From Pisaster brevispinus (lineage: Eukaryota > Echinodermata > Asteroidea > Forcipulatida > Asteriidae), in contig JAMKCF010000001.1 in the NCBI GenBank assembly GCA_023634235.1, forward strand, positions 32,389,272 to 32,453,271: 64,000 nt of DNA, given 5' to 3'. The stretch's first letter is position 1, and every line of letters starts with the position of its first letter. The position numbers and the translations under genes are program-made. Of the stretch, positions 22,495 to 34,643 are shown one piece after another. The notes beneath the pieces are model-generated. The model ran no database searches and was not told the origin of the DNA. It saw only the letters and a program-made list of their open reading frames with translations.

Positions 22495-25400
22495 CATTTT
22501 TTCAAATTTAGGCCAAATCTGATAAAAATGCTGGACTTACTTGCCATTTTTTCCAATTTAGGCAAAAATTAATAAAATGCTGGACTTACCCCTTGCCATT
22601 TTTTCAATATTAGGCCAAAAATTAATAAAATGCTGGACTTATCCCTTGCCAATTTTTCAATTTTAGGCCAAAACCTGATAAAAATGCTGGACTTACCCCT
22701 TGCCAGTTTTTAAATTTTAGGCCAAAATTTGATTAAAATGCTGGACTTACCCCTTGCCATTTTTTCAATTTTAGGCCAAAATTTGATAAAAATGCTGGAC
22801 TTACCCCTTGCCAGTTTTTAAATTTTAGGCCAAAATTTGATAAAAATGCTGGACTTATCCCTTGCCATTTTTTCAATTTTAGGCCGAAATTTGATAAAAA
22901 TGCTGGACTTACCACTTTCCATTTTTTCAGTTTTAGGCCAAAAATTAATAAAATGCTGGACTTACCCCTTGCCATTTTTTCAATTTTAGACCAAAAATTA
23001 ATAAAATGCTGGACTTACCCCTTTCCATTTTTTTTCAATTTTAAGCCAAAAATTAATAAAATGCTGGACTTACCCCTTTCCATTTTTTCAATTTTAGGCC
23101 AAAAATTAATAAAATGCTGGACTTATCCCTTGCCATTTTTTCAATTTTAGGCCTAAAATTGATAAAAATGCTGGACTTACCCCTTGCCATTTTTTCAATT
23201 TTAGGCCTAAAATTGATAAAAATGCTGGACTTACCCCTTGCCATTTTGCAATTTTGGGCCTAAATTTGATAAAAATGCTGGACTTACCCCTTCCTATTTT
23301 TTCAATTTTGGGCCTAAATTTGATAAAAATGCTGGACTTACCCCTTGCCATTTTTTCATTTTTGGGCCTAAAATTAATAAAATGCTGGACTTACCCCTTT
23401 CCATTTTTTTCAATTTTAAGCCAAAAATTAATAAAATGCTGGACTTACCCCTTGCCATTTTTTCAATTTTAGACCAAAAATTAATAAAATGCTGGACTTA
23501 CCCCTTTCCATTTTTTTCAATTTTAAGCCAAAAATTAATAAAATGCTGGACTTACCCCTTTCCATTTTTTCAATTTTAGGCCAAAAATTAATAAAATGCT
23601 GGACTTATCCCTTGCCATTTTTTCAATTTTAGGCCTAAAATTGATAAAAATGCTGGACTTACCCCTTGCCATTTTGCAATTTTGGGCCTAAATTTGATAA
23701 AAATGCTGGACTTACCCCTTCCCATTTTTTCAATTTTGGGCCTAAATTTGATAAAAATGCTGGACTTACCCCTTGCCATTTTTTCATTTTTGGGCCTAAA
23801 ATTGATAAAAATGCTGGACTTACCCCTTGCCATTTTTTCAATTTTAGGCTCAAAATTGATAAAAATGCTGGACTTACCCCTTGCCATTTTTTCAATTTTG
23901 GGCCTAAAATTGATCAAAATGCTGGACTTACCCCTTGCCATTTTTTCAATTTTAGGCCTAAAATTGATCAAAATGCTGGACTTACCCCTTGCCATTTTTT
24001 CAATTTTGGGCCTAAATTTGATAAAAATGCTGGACTTACCCCTTCCCATTTTTTCAATTTTGGGCCTAAATTTGATAAAAATGCTGGACTTACCCCTTGC
24101 CATTTTTTCAATTTTAGGCCCAAAATTGATAAAATTGCTGGACTTACCCCTTGCCATTTTTTTCAATTTTGGGCCTAAAATTGATAAAAATGCTGGACTT
24201 ACCCCTTGCCATTTTTTCAATTTTGGGCCTAAATTTGATAAAAATGCTGGACTTACCCCTTGCCATTTTTTCAGTTTTAAGCCCAAAATTGATAAAATTG
24301 CTGGACTTACCCCTTGCCATTTTTTTCAATTTTGGGCCTAAAATTGATAAAAATGCTGAACTTACCCCTTGCCATTTTTTCAATTTTAGGCCTAAAATTG
24401 ATAAAAATGCTGGACTTACCCCTTGCCATTTTGCAATTTTGGGCCTAAATTTGATAAAAATGCTGGACTTACCCCTTCCCATTTTTTCAATTTTGGGCCT
24501 AAATTTGATAAAAATGCTGGACTTACCCCTTGCCATTTTTTCATTTTTGGGCCTAAAATTGATAAAAATGCTGGACTTACCCCTTGCCATTTTTTCAATT
24601 TTGGGCTCAAATTTGATAAAAATGCTGGACTTACCCCTTGCCATTTTTTCAATTTTTGGCCTAAATTTGATAAAAATGCTGGACTTACCCCTTGCCATTT
24701 TTTCGATTTTGGGCCTAAATTTGATAAAAATGCTGGACTTACCCCTTGCCATTTTTTCAATTTTAGGCTCAAAATTGATAAAAATGCTGGACTTACCCCT
24801 TGCCATTTTTTCAATTTTGGGCCTAAAATTGATCAAAATGCTGGACTTACCCCTTGCCATTTTTTCAATTTTAGGGCTAAAATTGATCAAAATGCTGGAC
24901 TTACCCCTTGCCATTTTTTCAATTTTAGGCCTAAAATTGATCAAAATGCTGGACTTACCCCTTGCCATTTTTTCAATTTTGGGCCTAAATTTGATAAAAA
25001 TGCTGGACTTACCCCTTCCCATTTTTTCAATTTTGGGCCTAAATTTGATAAAAATGCTGGACTTACCCCTTGCCATTTTTTCAATTTTAGGCCCAAAATT
25101 GATAAAATTGCTGGACTTACCCCTTGCCATTTTTTTCAATTTTGGGCCTAAAATTGATAAAAATGCTGGACTTACCCCTTGCCATTTTTTCAATTTTGGG
25201 CCTAAATTTGATAAAAATGCTGGACTTACCCCTTGCCATTTTTTCAGTTTTAAGCCCAAAATTGATAAAATTGCTGGACTTACCCCTTGCCATTTTTTTC
25301 AATTTTGGGCCTAAAATTGATAAAAATGCTGAACTTACCCCTTGCCATTTTTTCAATTTTAGGCCTAAAATTGATAAAAATGCTGGACTTACCCCTTGCC

Positions 25401-26750
25401 ATTTTGCAATTTTGGGCCTAAATTTGATAAAAATGCTGGACTTACCCCTTCCCATTTTTTCAATTTTGGGCCTAAATTTGATAAAAATGCTGGACTTACC
25501 CCTTGCCATTTTTTCATTTTTGGGCCTAAAATTGATAAAAATGCTGGACTTACCCCTTGCCATTTTTTCAATTTTGGGCTCAAATTTGATAAAAATGCTG
25601 GACTTACCCCTTGCCATTTTTTCAATTTTTGGCCTAAATTTGATAAAAATGCTGGACTTACCCCTTGCCATTTTTTCGATTTTGGGCCTAAATTTGATAA
25701 AAATGCTGGACTTACCCCTTGCCATTTTTTCAATTTTAGGCTCAAAATTGATAAAAATGCTGGACTTACCCCTTGCCATTTTTTCAATTTTGGGCCTAAA
25801 ATTGATCAAAATGCTGGACTTACCCCTTGCCATTTTTTCAATTTTAGGGCTAAAATTGATCAAAATGCTGGACTTACCCCTTGCCATTTTTTCAATTTTA
25901 GGCCTAAAATTGATCAAAATGCTGGACTTACCCCTTGCCATTTTTTCAATTTTGGGCCTAAATTTGATAAAAATGCTGGACTTACCCCTTCCCATTTTTT
26001 CAATTTTGGGCCTAAATTTGATAAAAATGCTGGACTTACCCCTTGCCATTTTTTCAATTTTAGGCCCAAAATTGATAAAATTGCTGGACTTACCCCTTGC
26101 CATTTTTTTCAATTTTGGGCCTAAAATTGATAAAAATGCTGGACTTACCCCTTGCCATTTTTTCAATTTTGGGCCTAAATTTGATAAAAATGCTGGACTT
26201 ACCCCTTGCCATTTTTTCAATTTTAAGCCCAAAATTGATAAAATTGCTGGACTTACCCCTTGCCATTTTTTTCAATTTTGGGCCTAAAATTGATAAAAAT
26301 GCTGAACTTACCCCTTGCCATTTTTTCAATTTTAGGCCTAAAATTGATAAAAATGCTGGACTTACCCCTTGCCATTTTTTCAATTTTGGGCCTAAAATTG
26401 ATAAAAATGCTGGACTTACCCCTTGCCATTTTTTCATTTTTGGGCCTAAATTTGATAAAAATGCTGGACTTACCCCTTGCCATTTTTTCAATTTTAAGCC
26501 CAAAATTGATAAAAATGCTGGACTTACCCCTTGCCATTTTTTCAATTTTGGGCCTAAAATTGATAAAAATGCTGGACTTACCCCTTGCCATTTTTTCAAT
26601 TTTGGGCCAAAATCTGATAAACATGCTGGACTTTCTCCTTGCCACTATTTTAGTTTTAGGCAAAAATTTGATGAAAATGCTGGACTTCCACCTTCCCATT
26701 TTTTCAATTCTAGGCCAACATTTTAAAACTTGGAAGAATTTCCAATTCCA
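22495..26750. repeat. 54-bp satellite array with higher-order repeats
   Basis: About 78 tandem copies of a unit containing GCTGGACTTACCCCTTGCCA. Units at the left end are more divergent (52-54 bp). Marked variants, such as a shortened unit reading CCATTTTGCAATTTTGGGCC (near 23238, 23666, 24423, 25396), reveal longer repeats of 757 and 973 bp. Because 54 is a multiple of three, frames stay open on both strands, giving false proteins of up to 387 residues. Confidence 0.97.
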
Positions 26751-26770
26751 AATGTCCAGATTTTAAATGG

Positions 26771-27439
26771 TTGGGGCACCCGGGGACACGGATATCGATC
26801 AGGGGATGGGGCACCCCCCCCCCCCTTCGTTACACCACAGGCAGAGCTGTGTATTTAGAGAGAGTTGAGCTTGCGATTATAAGCGATTTCTGGCCCAAAA
26901 AACACATTTTCGCACACAAGGTGCAAGACTAGAGACTGCACATTTGTTTGTTCAGCATTTTGGGCCAGCAACCACGTGACCAAAGAAAAATAGTTCCTCC
27001 ATGACGCAGCTCTGTCTGTTCACAGCTCTTATAAGCAGGGTCCCCCCTCCTCAAACCCTCGTTCTCCCCCTCCCTCACACACACAAAGCTCCTCCCCTTC
27101 CTCCCACCCTCTCCCTCTCACCCTCAACACAAAGTTCGAATATGTCACACAATCTGACAGCATTGCGCTCCACGTTAAAACAACGCGAGCGGCTTCAAAG
27201 AGTCGTGCACATCATTATTAAAATAACAAATAACGTCGCCTACGCTTTGATTGAAACATCAAGCAAGTACTTTTTATTCATGTTAAGTCTTGATTACAGT
27301 TCATATATATATATATATATATGTGTCTATATTATTATTATTTATATTTTTTCAAAAGTTAACATAAATTTGGTGTACGGATTGAATACTTGGAACTGTC
27401 TTTTGTATTCAAGTTGTTGATGTATGTGTAAATCGCAGG
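26771..27439. other. Right flank of the satellite, non-coding
   Basis: C-run at 26813, C/T-rich stretch at 27045-27125 and an (AT)n run at 27304. The 139-codon frame at 27001-27420 is low-complexity and not supported. Confidence 0.5.
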
Positions 27440-27785
27440 GGTCACAGATGTGACACACACGTGACACATGTAACTCACATGTGACACACACGTGACACAC
27501 ACGTGACACACACGTGAAACACATGAACAAGCCATTTACACGTGGGAAAACATCACATGGACGCTAGTGGCAGACAACGTGTAAATAAAGTAAATGCACA
27601 TTTTGTTAAACATTTCATGCAGTCATCTGCAGTTTGTTTATTTGAAATATCCCATAATGCACACGTAGTGCACGTGTTAGTGTACGCATGGATAGGCATG
27701 CCACACGTTACGTACGTATGCTTAACAAGTAACACACACGTGACACATATGTGACACACATGTCACAAAGTGACACGTGAAGCAC
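27440..27785. repeat. CACGTG-rich degenerate tandem repeat
   Basis: Short units of the type GTGACACACAC, with at least seven CACGTG palindromes in two clusters (27440-27545 and 27680-27780). Confidence 0.75.
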
Positions 27786-28129
27786 ATCTGCTTACACTGG
27801 AACATATGTTGAACACATAAATTACCACACATTATCACAAAAATTAGGGGCTGTCAATGAGATATTATAATTGAATTTATACGAATGCCAAATAATTTAT
27901 CTCTCAATATGTTGTCTTATACGTTTAATTAATACAAAGGAATGTAGTCATTGTTATTTTAAACAACCAACCAATCACAGTCAAAATTTGCCTTTATCAC
28001 ATTTTCACCATCTTTGTCTAGTTCCTCGTGTTCTACAACAGTAATGAATATTGATTATTCCTTTATCTAGAAAGGAACCAGATTTATTTCTACATCCATG
28101 ATAACGGTCATTAAAACCTGGGCCCGATT

Positions 28130-28612
28130 TAATAAAGCTGCTTAACGAGCAGGAAATATTGCCGGTTTTGTTTCTATTTAGCAAAATAAGCAGAATACCA
28201 GCCCAAAAAGTATATGTTACATGGGATTTGGGCTGGTAACTTTCATCTTATTACGGGAAAGCTCCATGAAAGAATTTCTGAGATTTAGCCATAAAACTCG
28301 GAAACTATTCATCCATTTCACCCATTAGGTGTGTTTACATTGAATTACGTTGGTCACTAAGCTTAATGGATGAGCAGTTAATCTGCCTGGGGCAGTCAGA
28401 AGCCCTACTGGTTTGTGCATGATCCAATTATGTCCACTGTTTGGAAAAGCAATTACATGGAGATAACAGGTGTAAGTTGTCAGACAAAAACAATGTTTTC
28501 ATTTGAGCCCCTTTTTTTAATGGAGCTTTTCCGTAAGTTGGTACGGTATTAAACATAATGCTGTTGTACATAGCTACTTCTTGCGCTTAAGCACCCCATG
28601 AAATTAGGCCCG
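28130..28612. repeat. Fold-back repeat of the GGGCCCAATTTCAT family
   Basis: Ends GGGCCCGATTTAATAAAGCT and the complement of CATGAAATTAGGCCC, with AGCTGCTTAA words inside. Confidence 0.6.
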
Positions 28613-28661
28613 AGGCAGAAATACACAGCCTTAAATATTAACACACTTTAACATACAGGAT

Positions 28662-28991
28662 TAATACTTCATCCAGATCACACACAAAAATAAGAAGAAG
28701 AATTAGTATATAATCTGAAAGCTTATTGATTCGGTCATACCGGTACCAATCCTCCAGGTCCAAGAACCTGGTCCACACAATGTTGGGACTTGAAACACTG
28801 TGTGGACTTACACATGTCCACAGTGATCAATAATACTTCATCCAGATCACCAAAAAAATAAGAAGAATTAGTATATAATCTGAAAGCTTATTGATTCGGT
28901 CATACCGGTACCAATCCTCCAGGTCCAAGAACCTGGTCCACACAATGTTGGGACTTGAAACACTGTGTGGACTTACACATGTCCACAGTGT
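28662..28991. repeat. Tandem duplication of about 165 bp
   Basis: Two almost identical copies (28662-28824 and 28829-28991), each containing TCGGTCATACCGGTACCAAT and ending ACTTACACATGTCCACAGTG. The GTCCACA-rich half also occurs at 56510-56570 and 58440-58700. Confidence 0.85.
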
Positions 28992-29544
28992 AAGTGCGCA
29001 GAACAAAGGAATGTCGACATAGTGTATGAAACACAGATTTGCACGTGTTTCCATTCATCATCGTAAAATGACTGCGTGGTGACGTCATCGGTGGATATAT
29101 TTTACTGATTTTGCTCCTGAGGGTAGGGGAAGCGGCAGTTTGAGTGTCCCTGGAAGGTCTGTGTCTTGTTTAGTCTTTTACTTTCGTTTTTCTTTGGTAA
29201 CTTTTAGTTACTAAAAATTGTCCTGAGTATAAAATGTTGCGTGGGATCACTATTAGGTGCTTCTTACCGTAGGCGTATTAATTGAGCTCAATGTTCAATT
29301 TTCCTTTAATGTACATCTTTTTGCTTGTACTTGCATTTGAATTTTTGTAAAGCGCCCATCAGCTTTTGAACAGAAGGATTTGGCGCTATATACATTTGTA
29401 TCCTCATCATTATCATTATTGTTATTTAGTTGTTTGTTTGTTTGTTTGTCTGTTTGTTTACTTAATCATTTTTCTGAAAAGAATGATGTACCTTCCCTTT
29501 AACGTACATGTATGTTATAATAGTGCTAGCACAACCAAAACGTT

Positions 29545-30130
29545 TCCACGGTATAACCGCTGTTATTTGACAGTATAACAGCTGTTATTTGACAGTATAA
29601 CAGCTGTTATTTTACAGTATAACAGCTATTATTTGACAGTATAACAGCTGTTATTTTACAGTATAACAGCTATTATTTGACAGTATAACCGCTGTTATTT
29701 GACAGTATAACAGCTATTATTTGACAGTATAACAGCTGTTATTTGACAGTATAACCGCTGTTAATTGACAGTATAACAGCTGTTATTTTACAGTATAACA
29801 GCTGTTATTTTACAGTATAACCGCTGTTATTTGACAGTATAACAGCTGTTATTTTACAGTATAACAGCTGTTATTTAACAGTAAAGCACGCAGTTATATA
29901 ACAGTATAATGTGTTATTTGACAGAAATAATGAGTATAACAGCTATTATTTAACAGTTTAACACAGCTATTATTTGACATTATAACAGCTATTATTTGAC
30001 ATTATAACAGTTATTATTTAACAGTATAGACACTATTATTTAACATTATAACATATGTTATTTAACAGTATAACAGCTGTTATTAAAACTATAACAGCTA
30101 TTACTTCACAGTTTAACAGCTATTATTTCA
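29545..30130. repeat. 22-bp palindromic E-box minisatellite
   Basis: About 26 units of CAGTATAACAGCTGTTATTT plus two bases, well conserved up to about 29880 and degenerate after that. The unit core ATAACAGCTGTTAT is a perfect 14-bp palindrome around a CAGCTG E-box; at least nine units keep it exactly. Confidence 0.95.
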
Positions 30131-32689
30131 TACCTTTCATTTACTATACATCTGCTACTTCGTATAAATTGAATAACACTCCACCAATACCATCACAGAA
30201 TCCACAAGATAAAATGGTAGCAACTTCACTTGATACAAACTTACTCCTCCAAGACTACTAAAGGCGGTAAGTATCCTGTACACAGTAATTGACACACGTA
30301 AACATAACACACTTTATAAACATTTTGCATATGAATATATAATACCACGATATTAGTTATTGCATTTTGTGGGCCACGCTTCTTTATATAACAGCAACTA
30401 TATAGGGAAATTAACAGTGCTAATATCCTAGCTGATATTTACCATTAAGTAGATATTCATGATATCACATAAAATATTATAGCAATAGAGTTTAAATTAA
30501 AGAAGACTAATCAAAGATATTTATAAAAAGTAATTAAATTTAGTTCTACCACTGTTATAAGCATCCTCTCTTATATCATAAAACATTTTCTTAACAAAAT
30601 CTGCGACTCAAACACTTTCCCTCAAATTGACTCTAAAAGGGGCACGCGGCCTTCGGAGTGGGCGATTTGGGCAATAAAAAGCAGTTGTTGTGAAATGAAT
30701 ATGAGTGGAAAGACTTTTAAAACGTAGAATACAATAAACGACACTATACATCGAAATTTTGTGGCTTTCTGTTTACATAGTGAACTAACACGGTCCGCCA
30801 TTTTGTTGAACCGAATTTTTGACTCCACAAAATGGCAGACTGTGTTAATTCAAGAAGTAAAAGAAAAAACCACACAATGTTGAGGCATTAAACACAAAGT
30901 GTGAGGATCATTATCAGCTACTTTTAAAAGATATTACCGTGTTCATTCCATGCCAAATGCTTTTTACAGCCCAAAATTGCCCAATTAAAGGCAGTATGCC
31001 CCTGTAAACACGCTCGATGAAAAATGACCCCCACAAAAGGTAGGTATCATCTTAAATTTACCCTTCGATCGATAAACGACAAACATAGTTGAACAGTCAA
31101 TATATTCTTATTCCTTGGGGGAAGGAAATCCACTGGAATCCCTGGGGGAGTCGAACCCAAGACCTGTCGGCTCGTGCACTTTGCAAGCTTCATCTTCAAC
31201 CATTACTGTTTCAACGTCTTTGCACAACGAGGTCAAAATACGAATTTGGCGCGTGCTTTGTAACCGCAAGTGAGCTAGGCGCGTTATTCAAATTTAACCG
31301 ACAAACTATTTGACTTTGGTTACAAATGTGTAGGTTTTTTGTTTATAGCATAAGTTACTATTAATAAATATAGGCCACCATCTTGGCCTAACTTCAAAGA
31401 GCTGCTTCAGCATAAAAAGTAGCTGATCACAAGAAAGTTGTTTCCTGCTTAAGCAGCTGTTAACATTTTCTGCTTCAGCAGCTTCATGAAGTTTGGCCCT
31501 GGTAAAGCAGTTGTATGAAATTGTGACCTGGAATACGTCTACAAATGTATATATCTAAATATATAACCATACTATGTACATGTAGCTGTTACGACAGTTA
31601 TTCTTGTTGTAGGCCAAAACAGCAAGTACAAATTAGTACAAGGCTCTGTCCAAGTTAGACAGGCCCCAATTTTCATAAATCTTATAAGCACAAAATTTTA
31701 CTGAGCATGGAATGTATGCTTAGCAAACAGGTTACCAGCCCTAATGTCATATAACTTAACTTGCTGTGACTGGTGCCCCTGTAGCAAAGATATTCACTAT
31801 GGTTCATGTACGAATTAGCTGCTGTGGCTACGTATGGCTGCGACTCATGTAAAGCGAAGCCTATAGGTATGCTTAACCCACAACTAAGCCGATACTATGA
31901 ACACGGCCCTAGCATAATGTTCTGCTTACCAGCTCTATGAAATTGGGTGGCCTACTTCAGAGTGTGTTCTGTAGACCTTTCTATTGCAGCGTCACAGCCC
32001 GAGTCTTTGCCAACCAAGGTTGGAAAACTATAGAAAGCCACAAATGCAAAGCAAAAATAGGTAGCCACAGTTTGTAACAATGTCACACAAACATTCAAAA
32101 ATAGTTTTGATTCATTAAACAAAGCAACCAATCATAAGATGGTGGGGTTTTTTTCTTTTTCTTTTTTTTAAGTTGGCAAAAATGTTGAATTTGGTCCCAA
32201 CATCTCTTAACACGATTGAATGTTTGTGCTAACAATCAGCTGTCGATGCCAACCAGGCAGTTTGCTTATCAACAATAAAAAGGTCCATAACCTGGGGAAC
32301 TAGACCTACTCATGATCATGTGACTTCCACTTTGGTTTCGGCTTAGAAAGAAATCTTCCTCCGTGCTAAGACCATGTCTGCATATTTAAAGCCCCGTACT
32401 GAAACTTACTTAAGGACCCCAAGCCGGAGACCGTGCTGAAGATGTATTTTTCAAAAGAGTCTAAAAGTCTACGACAGTATAACAGACATCGATTATTGCT
32501 TTTTGTTGTCTTAAAATATTTTTAAACTTACCTGTGTTTACGCACTACTGGTCCATGCCATGCTAAAGCAATAACCTTTAACCTTTGAGATACAAATATT
32601 ACAAAATTGTGACGGGTAGGCTATTGCTTTGTGTATACAGTGTACAAATATTGGGCATGCCTGCTGGGTATTAAGACACATACAAAATA
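30131..32689. other. Intergenic, mostly non-coding
   Basis: A degraded SINE-like block at 31120-31210 and fold-back repeats at 31400-31500 and 31663-31950. No gene was seen. Confidence 0.5.
31663..31950. repeat. Fold-back repeat of the GGGCCCAATTTCAT family
   Basis: Starts GGCCCCAATTTTCATAAA and ends CTCTATGAAATTGGG. Inside are TTAGCAAACAGGTTACCAGC and related words. Confidence 0.65.
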
Positions 32690-33070
32690 TATTTGTGATA
32701 CAAAATAAAACATTTGTTATACAAAACAATACATGTGTAACACAAAATAGGTTGTACTACAAAATAATACATTTGTAATACAAACTAATATATGTGTAAC
32801 ACAAAATAGCTTGTACTACAAAATATTACATGTGTAACACAAAATAGGTTTTACTACAAAATAATACATTTGTAATACAAACCAATACATGTGTAACACA
32901 AAATAGCTTGTACTGCAAAATAATACATGTGTAACACAATTAGCTTGCACTGCAAAGTTAGTACATTTGTAATACTAACTAAAACATGTGAAACACAAAA
33001 TAGTTTGTACCACGGAATTGTGCCACGAATTAATGGATCTGTAATACAAAATAGCACATTTCGTTTTACA
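32690..33070. repeat. Minisatellite of about 58 bp
   Basis: Degenerate copies alternating AATACATGTGTAACACAAAA and AATACATTTGTAATACAAA words. Frames over it are artefacts. Confidence 0.85.
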
Positions 33071-33214
33071 CAACATACCTAAGCAAATACTGATGTTAAA
33101 ACTGAATCACCCATGTGTTGATTGGCCTGATACAATAACAGTTTGCCTCGTTTGTTGTACTGTTACATTCGTTTACCATTTAAAAACCAAAGCGGCAACA
33201 ATTGGTGCCTTGTT

Positions 33215-33340
33215 TCAAAAGACTTATCATGCTGCCACCATCTTCTTCCTGTTCCCTGTATCCATTAACAGTAACGGATGCTAATATTCAACAAACAAAA
33301 AGGAACCAAACTATGTTTCACTTCAGTGTAGTTGTAGGCA
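33215..33340. repeat. Truncated relative of the 58954 MITE
   Basis: It shares TTATCATGCTGCC, TGTTCCCTGTATCCA and GGATGCTAATATTCA in order. The second end is missing. Confidence 0.65.
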
Positions 33341-33584
33341 TGAAAGGTCAAAGGTTGGACGTGGATGCAGGAAAATGTTCTGAGAAAGTGTCATCTTCAA
33401 CGCAGCATTCGCATAAATATAAAATAAATAGTATAAAAATAAAAAACATATAAAGCACAAAGGAACTTTACCATGAGATTTGTTTTCCTTTTTTGTTAAA
33501 CGTGAAAACGCAGTAAAATAATATACAGATTGTGAATTTGTCCACTTATTAATTCTGAGCTAGATAGGGTCCAAAAGAGTGGAC

Positions 33585-33590
33585 TTTATT
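33585..33590 (-). terminator. Candidate poly(A) signal for the DNMBP-like gene
   Basis: AATAAA on the minus strand, about 870 nt past the stop codon. It is the first canonical hexamer I noticed downstream. AT-rich sequence makes chance matches likely. Confidence 0.25.
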
Positions 33591-33689
33591 TCAATAGTAT
33601 TTGATCGTTGACTTTTGGTTGACTGAAGTCAACATAATCCGTTAGTGGGGTTACCACTCATACAAGCTGAAATTCATCGACCTGTTGAC

Positions 33690-33860
33690 AGAATAAGTGA
33701 CCATGAACATTCCAGTTCATTTCCTGGCAGGCTACACTGTTCATAAAGGAAATTTGATCGAATGAAATAAATAATTGTAATAATTGTAAAAGCAGCAGCT
33801 GAACGAGTTTTGGGAAGTGGACCCTTTCTTCATATCGAAAGTTTTTGGTGATCAAAAATT
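33690..33860. repeat. Dispersed repeat, copy 1
   Basis: It shares GAACATTCCAG, CATTTCCTGGCAGGC and CTTCTTCATATC in order with 41440-41605. Confidence 0.6.
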
Positions 33861-34463
33861 GAAGGGTGCACTCCCAAGAAAATATAAATTGTCTTCTCCT
33901 TGGATAACTGGTTATGTATAAATTACCTTTTAATTTTTTCTCTGTTCACCAGAAAAAAAAAGAATAAACTTTACCCAACATGTAACCAACAAACTCTGTC
34001 TTGGCAAGATAGCTTGGATAGAAACTACCATGCCCCAAATAACAATCTTACCCAATAAGGAATCCTTCATTACGTGTTCGATGGTTATCAAACCTAGTCT
34101 ATAGCCGTATCCAAATTGACAGCTACGGCTACAGTTATGACTATTGCTTCAATGCATATAGACGCGGCAATCCAGCCATAGCCATAGCTGTACCCGCCAA
34201 TTTGGGGACGGCCTATTTCAGCTTTAAAGAAATCATTCAAATGACCCAAGTACGAATAATACCCAATACAGAATTCCTCATTAGGTGTTTAAGCAACCAC
34301 TTTAGTCTTTTTTGGATGAGTAGCAGGAAGGCAGTATCAACCATATTTGCCCAACTAAGAACTAATAATATTTAACTATAAATGACAATACCAAGCAGGA
34401 GGGATGAAAGCACATTGCCCGATTAAGAATCACACAAACACACATTTTAAATTCTGGTCACAC

Positions 34464-34643
34464 CTAGTCAATCTTAGCCAGGTAGACGGAGGGGACGTAA
34501 CCGCGCTGGCCGTTCTTGTCGACGAGCCACCACTCCGAGTTGCCTTCGATGTCCTTATCGGAGATGAGCTGCACCACCTCCCGCTCCGCCAAGGAAAGCT
34601 CGTTCAACCCAGTCGCGGCGAACTCCCACTCCGCATAATAATA
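34464..34643 (-). CDS. DNMBP: DNMBP-like last coding exon: C-terminal SH3 domain
   Basis: Acceptor CTGACAG, phase 0 in, ending at a TAG. It encodes a complete SH3 domain: [20 protein letters not shown] (ALYDY-like region), the paired Trp in SEWWLVD, then [16 protein letters not shown]. In DNMBP the C-terminal SH3 binds N-WASP and Ena/VASP-type partners; whether this copy does is inferred only from position. Confidence 0.9.
   Translation of the reverse strand, partial: YYYAEWEFAATGLNELSLAEREVVQLISDKDIEGNSEWWLVDKNGQRGYVPSVYLAKID

Noticed and set aside
23588..26766. Long open frames (up to 387 codons) on both strands with 18-residue repeats such as MLDLPLAIFSILGLKLIK
   Set aside because: They follow from a 54-bp satellite whose unit length is a multiple of three and lacks stops. 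Both strands and several frames are open, and there is no start or splice context.
27001..27420. 139-codon frame
   Set aside because: Low-complexity Pro/Ser stretch over C-rich DNA followed by an (AT)n run; not protein-like.
29545..30130. CRISPR-like array
   Set aside because: The 22-bp units are contiguous with no unique spacers, in a eukaryotic intergenic region.
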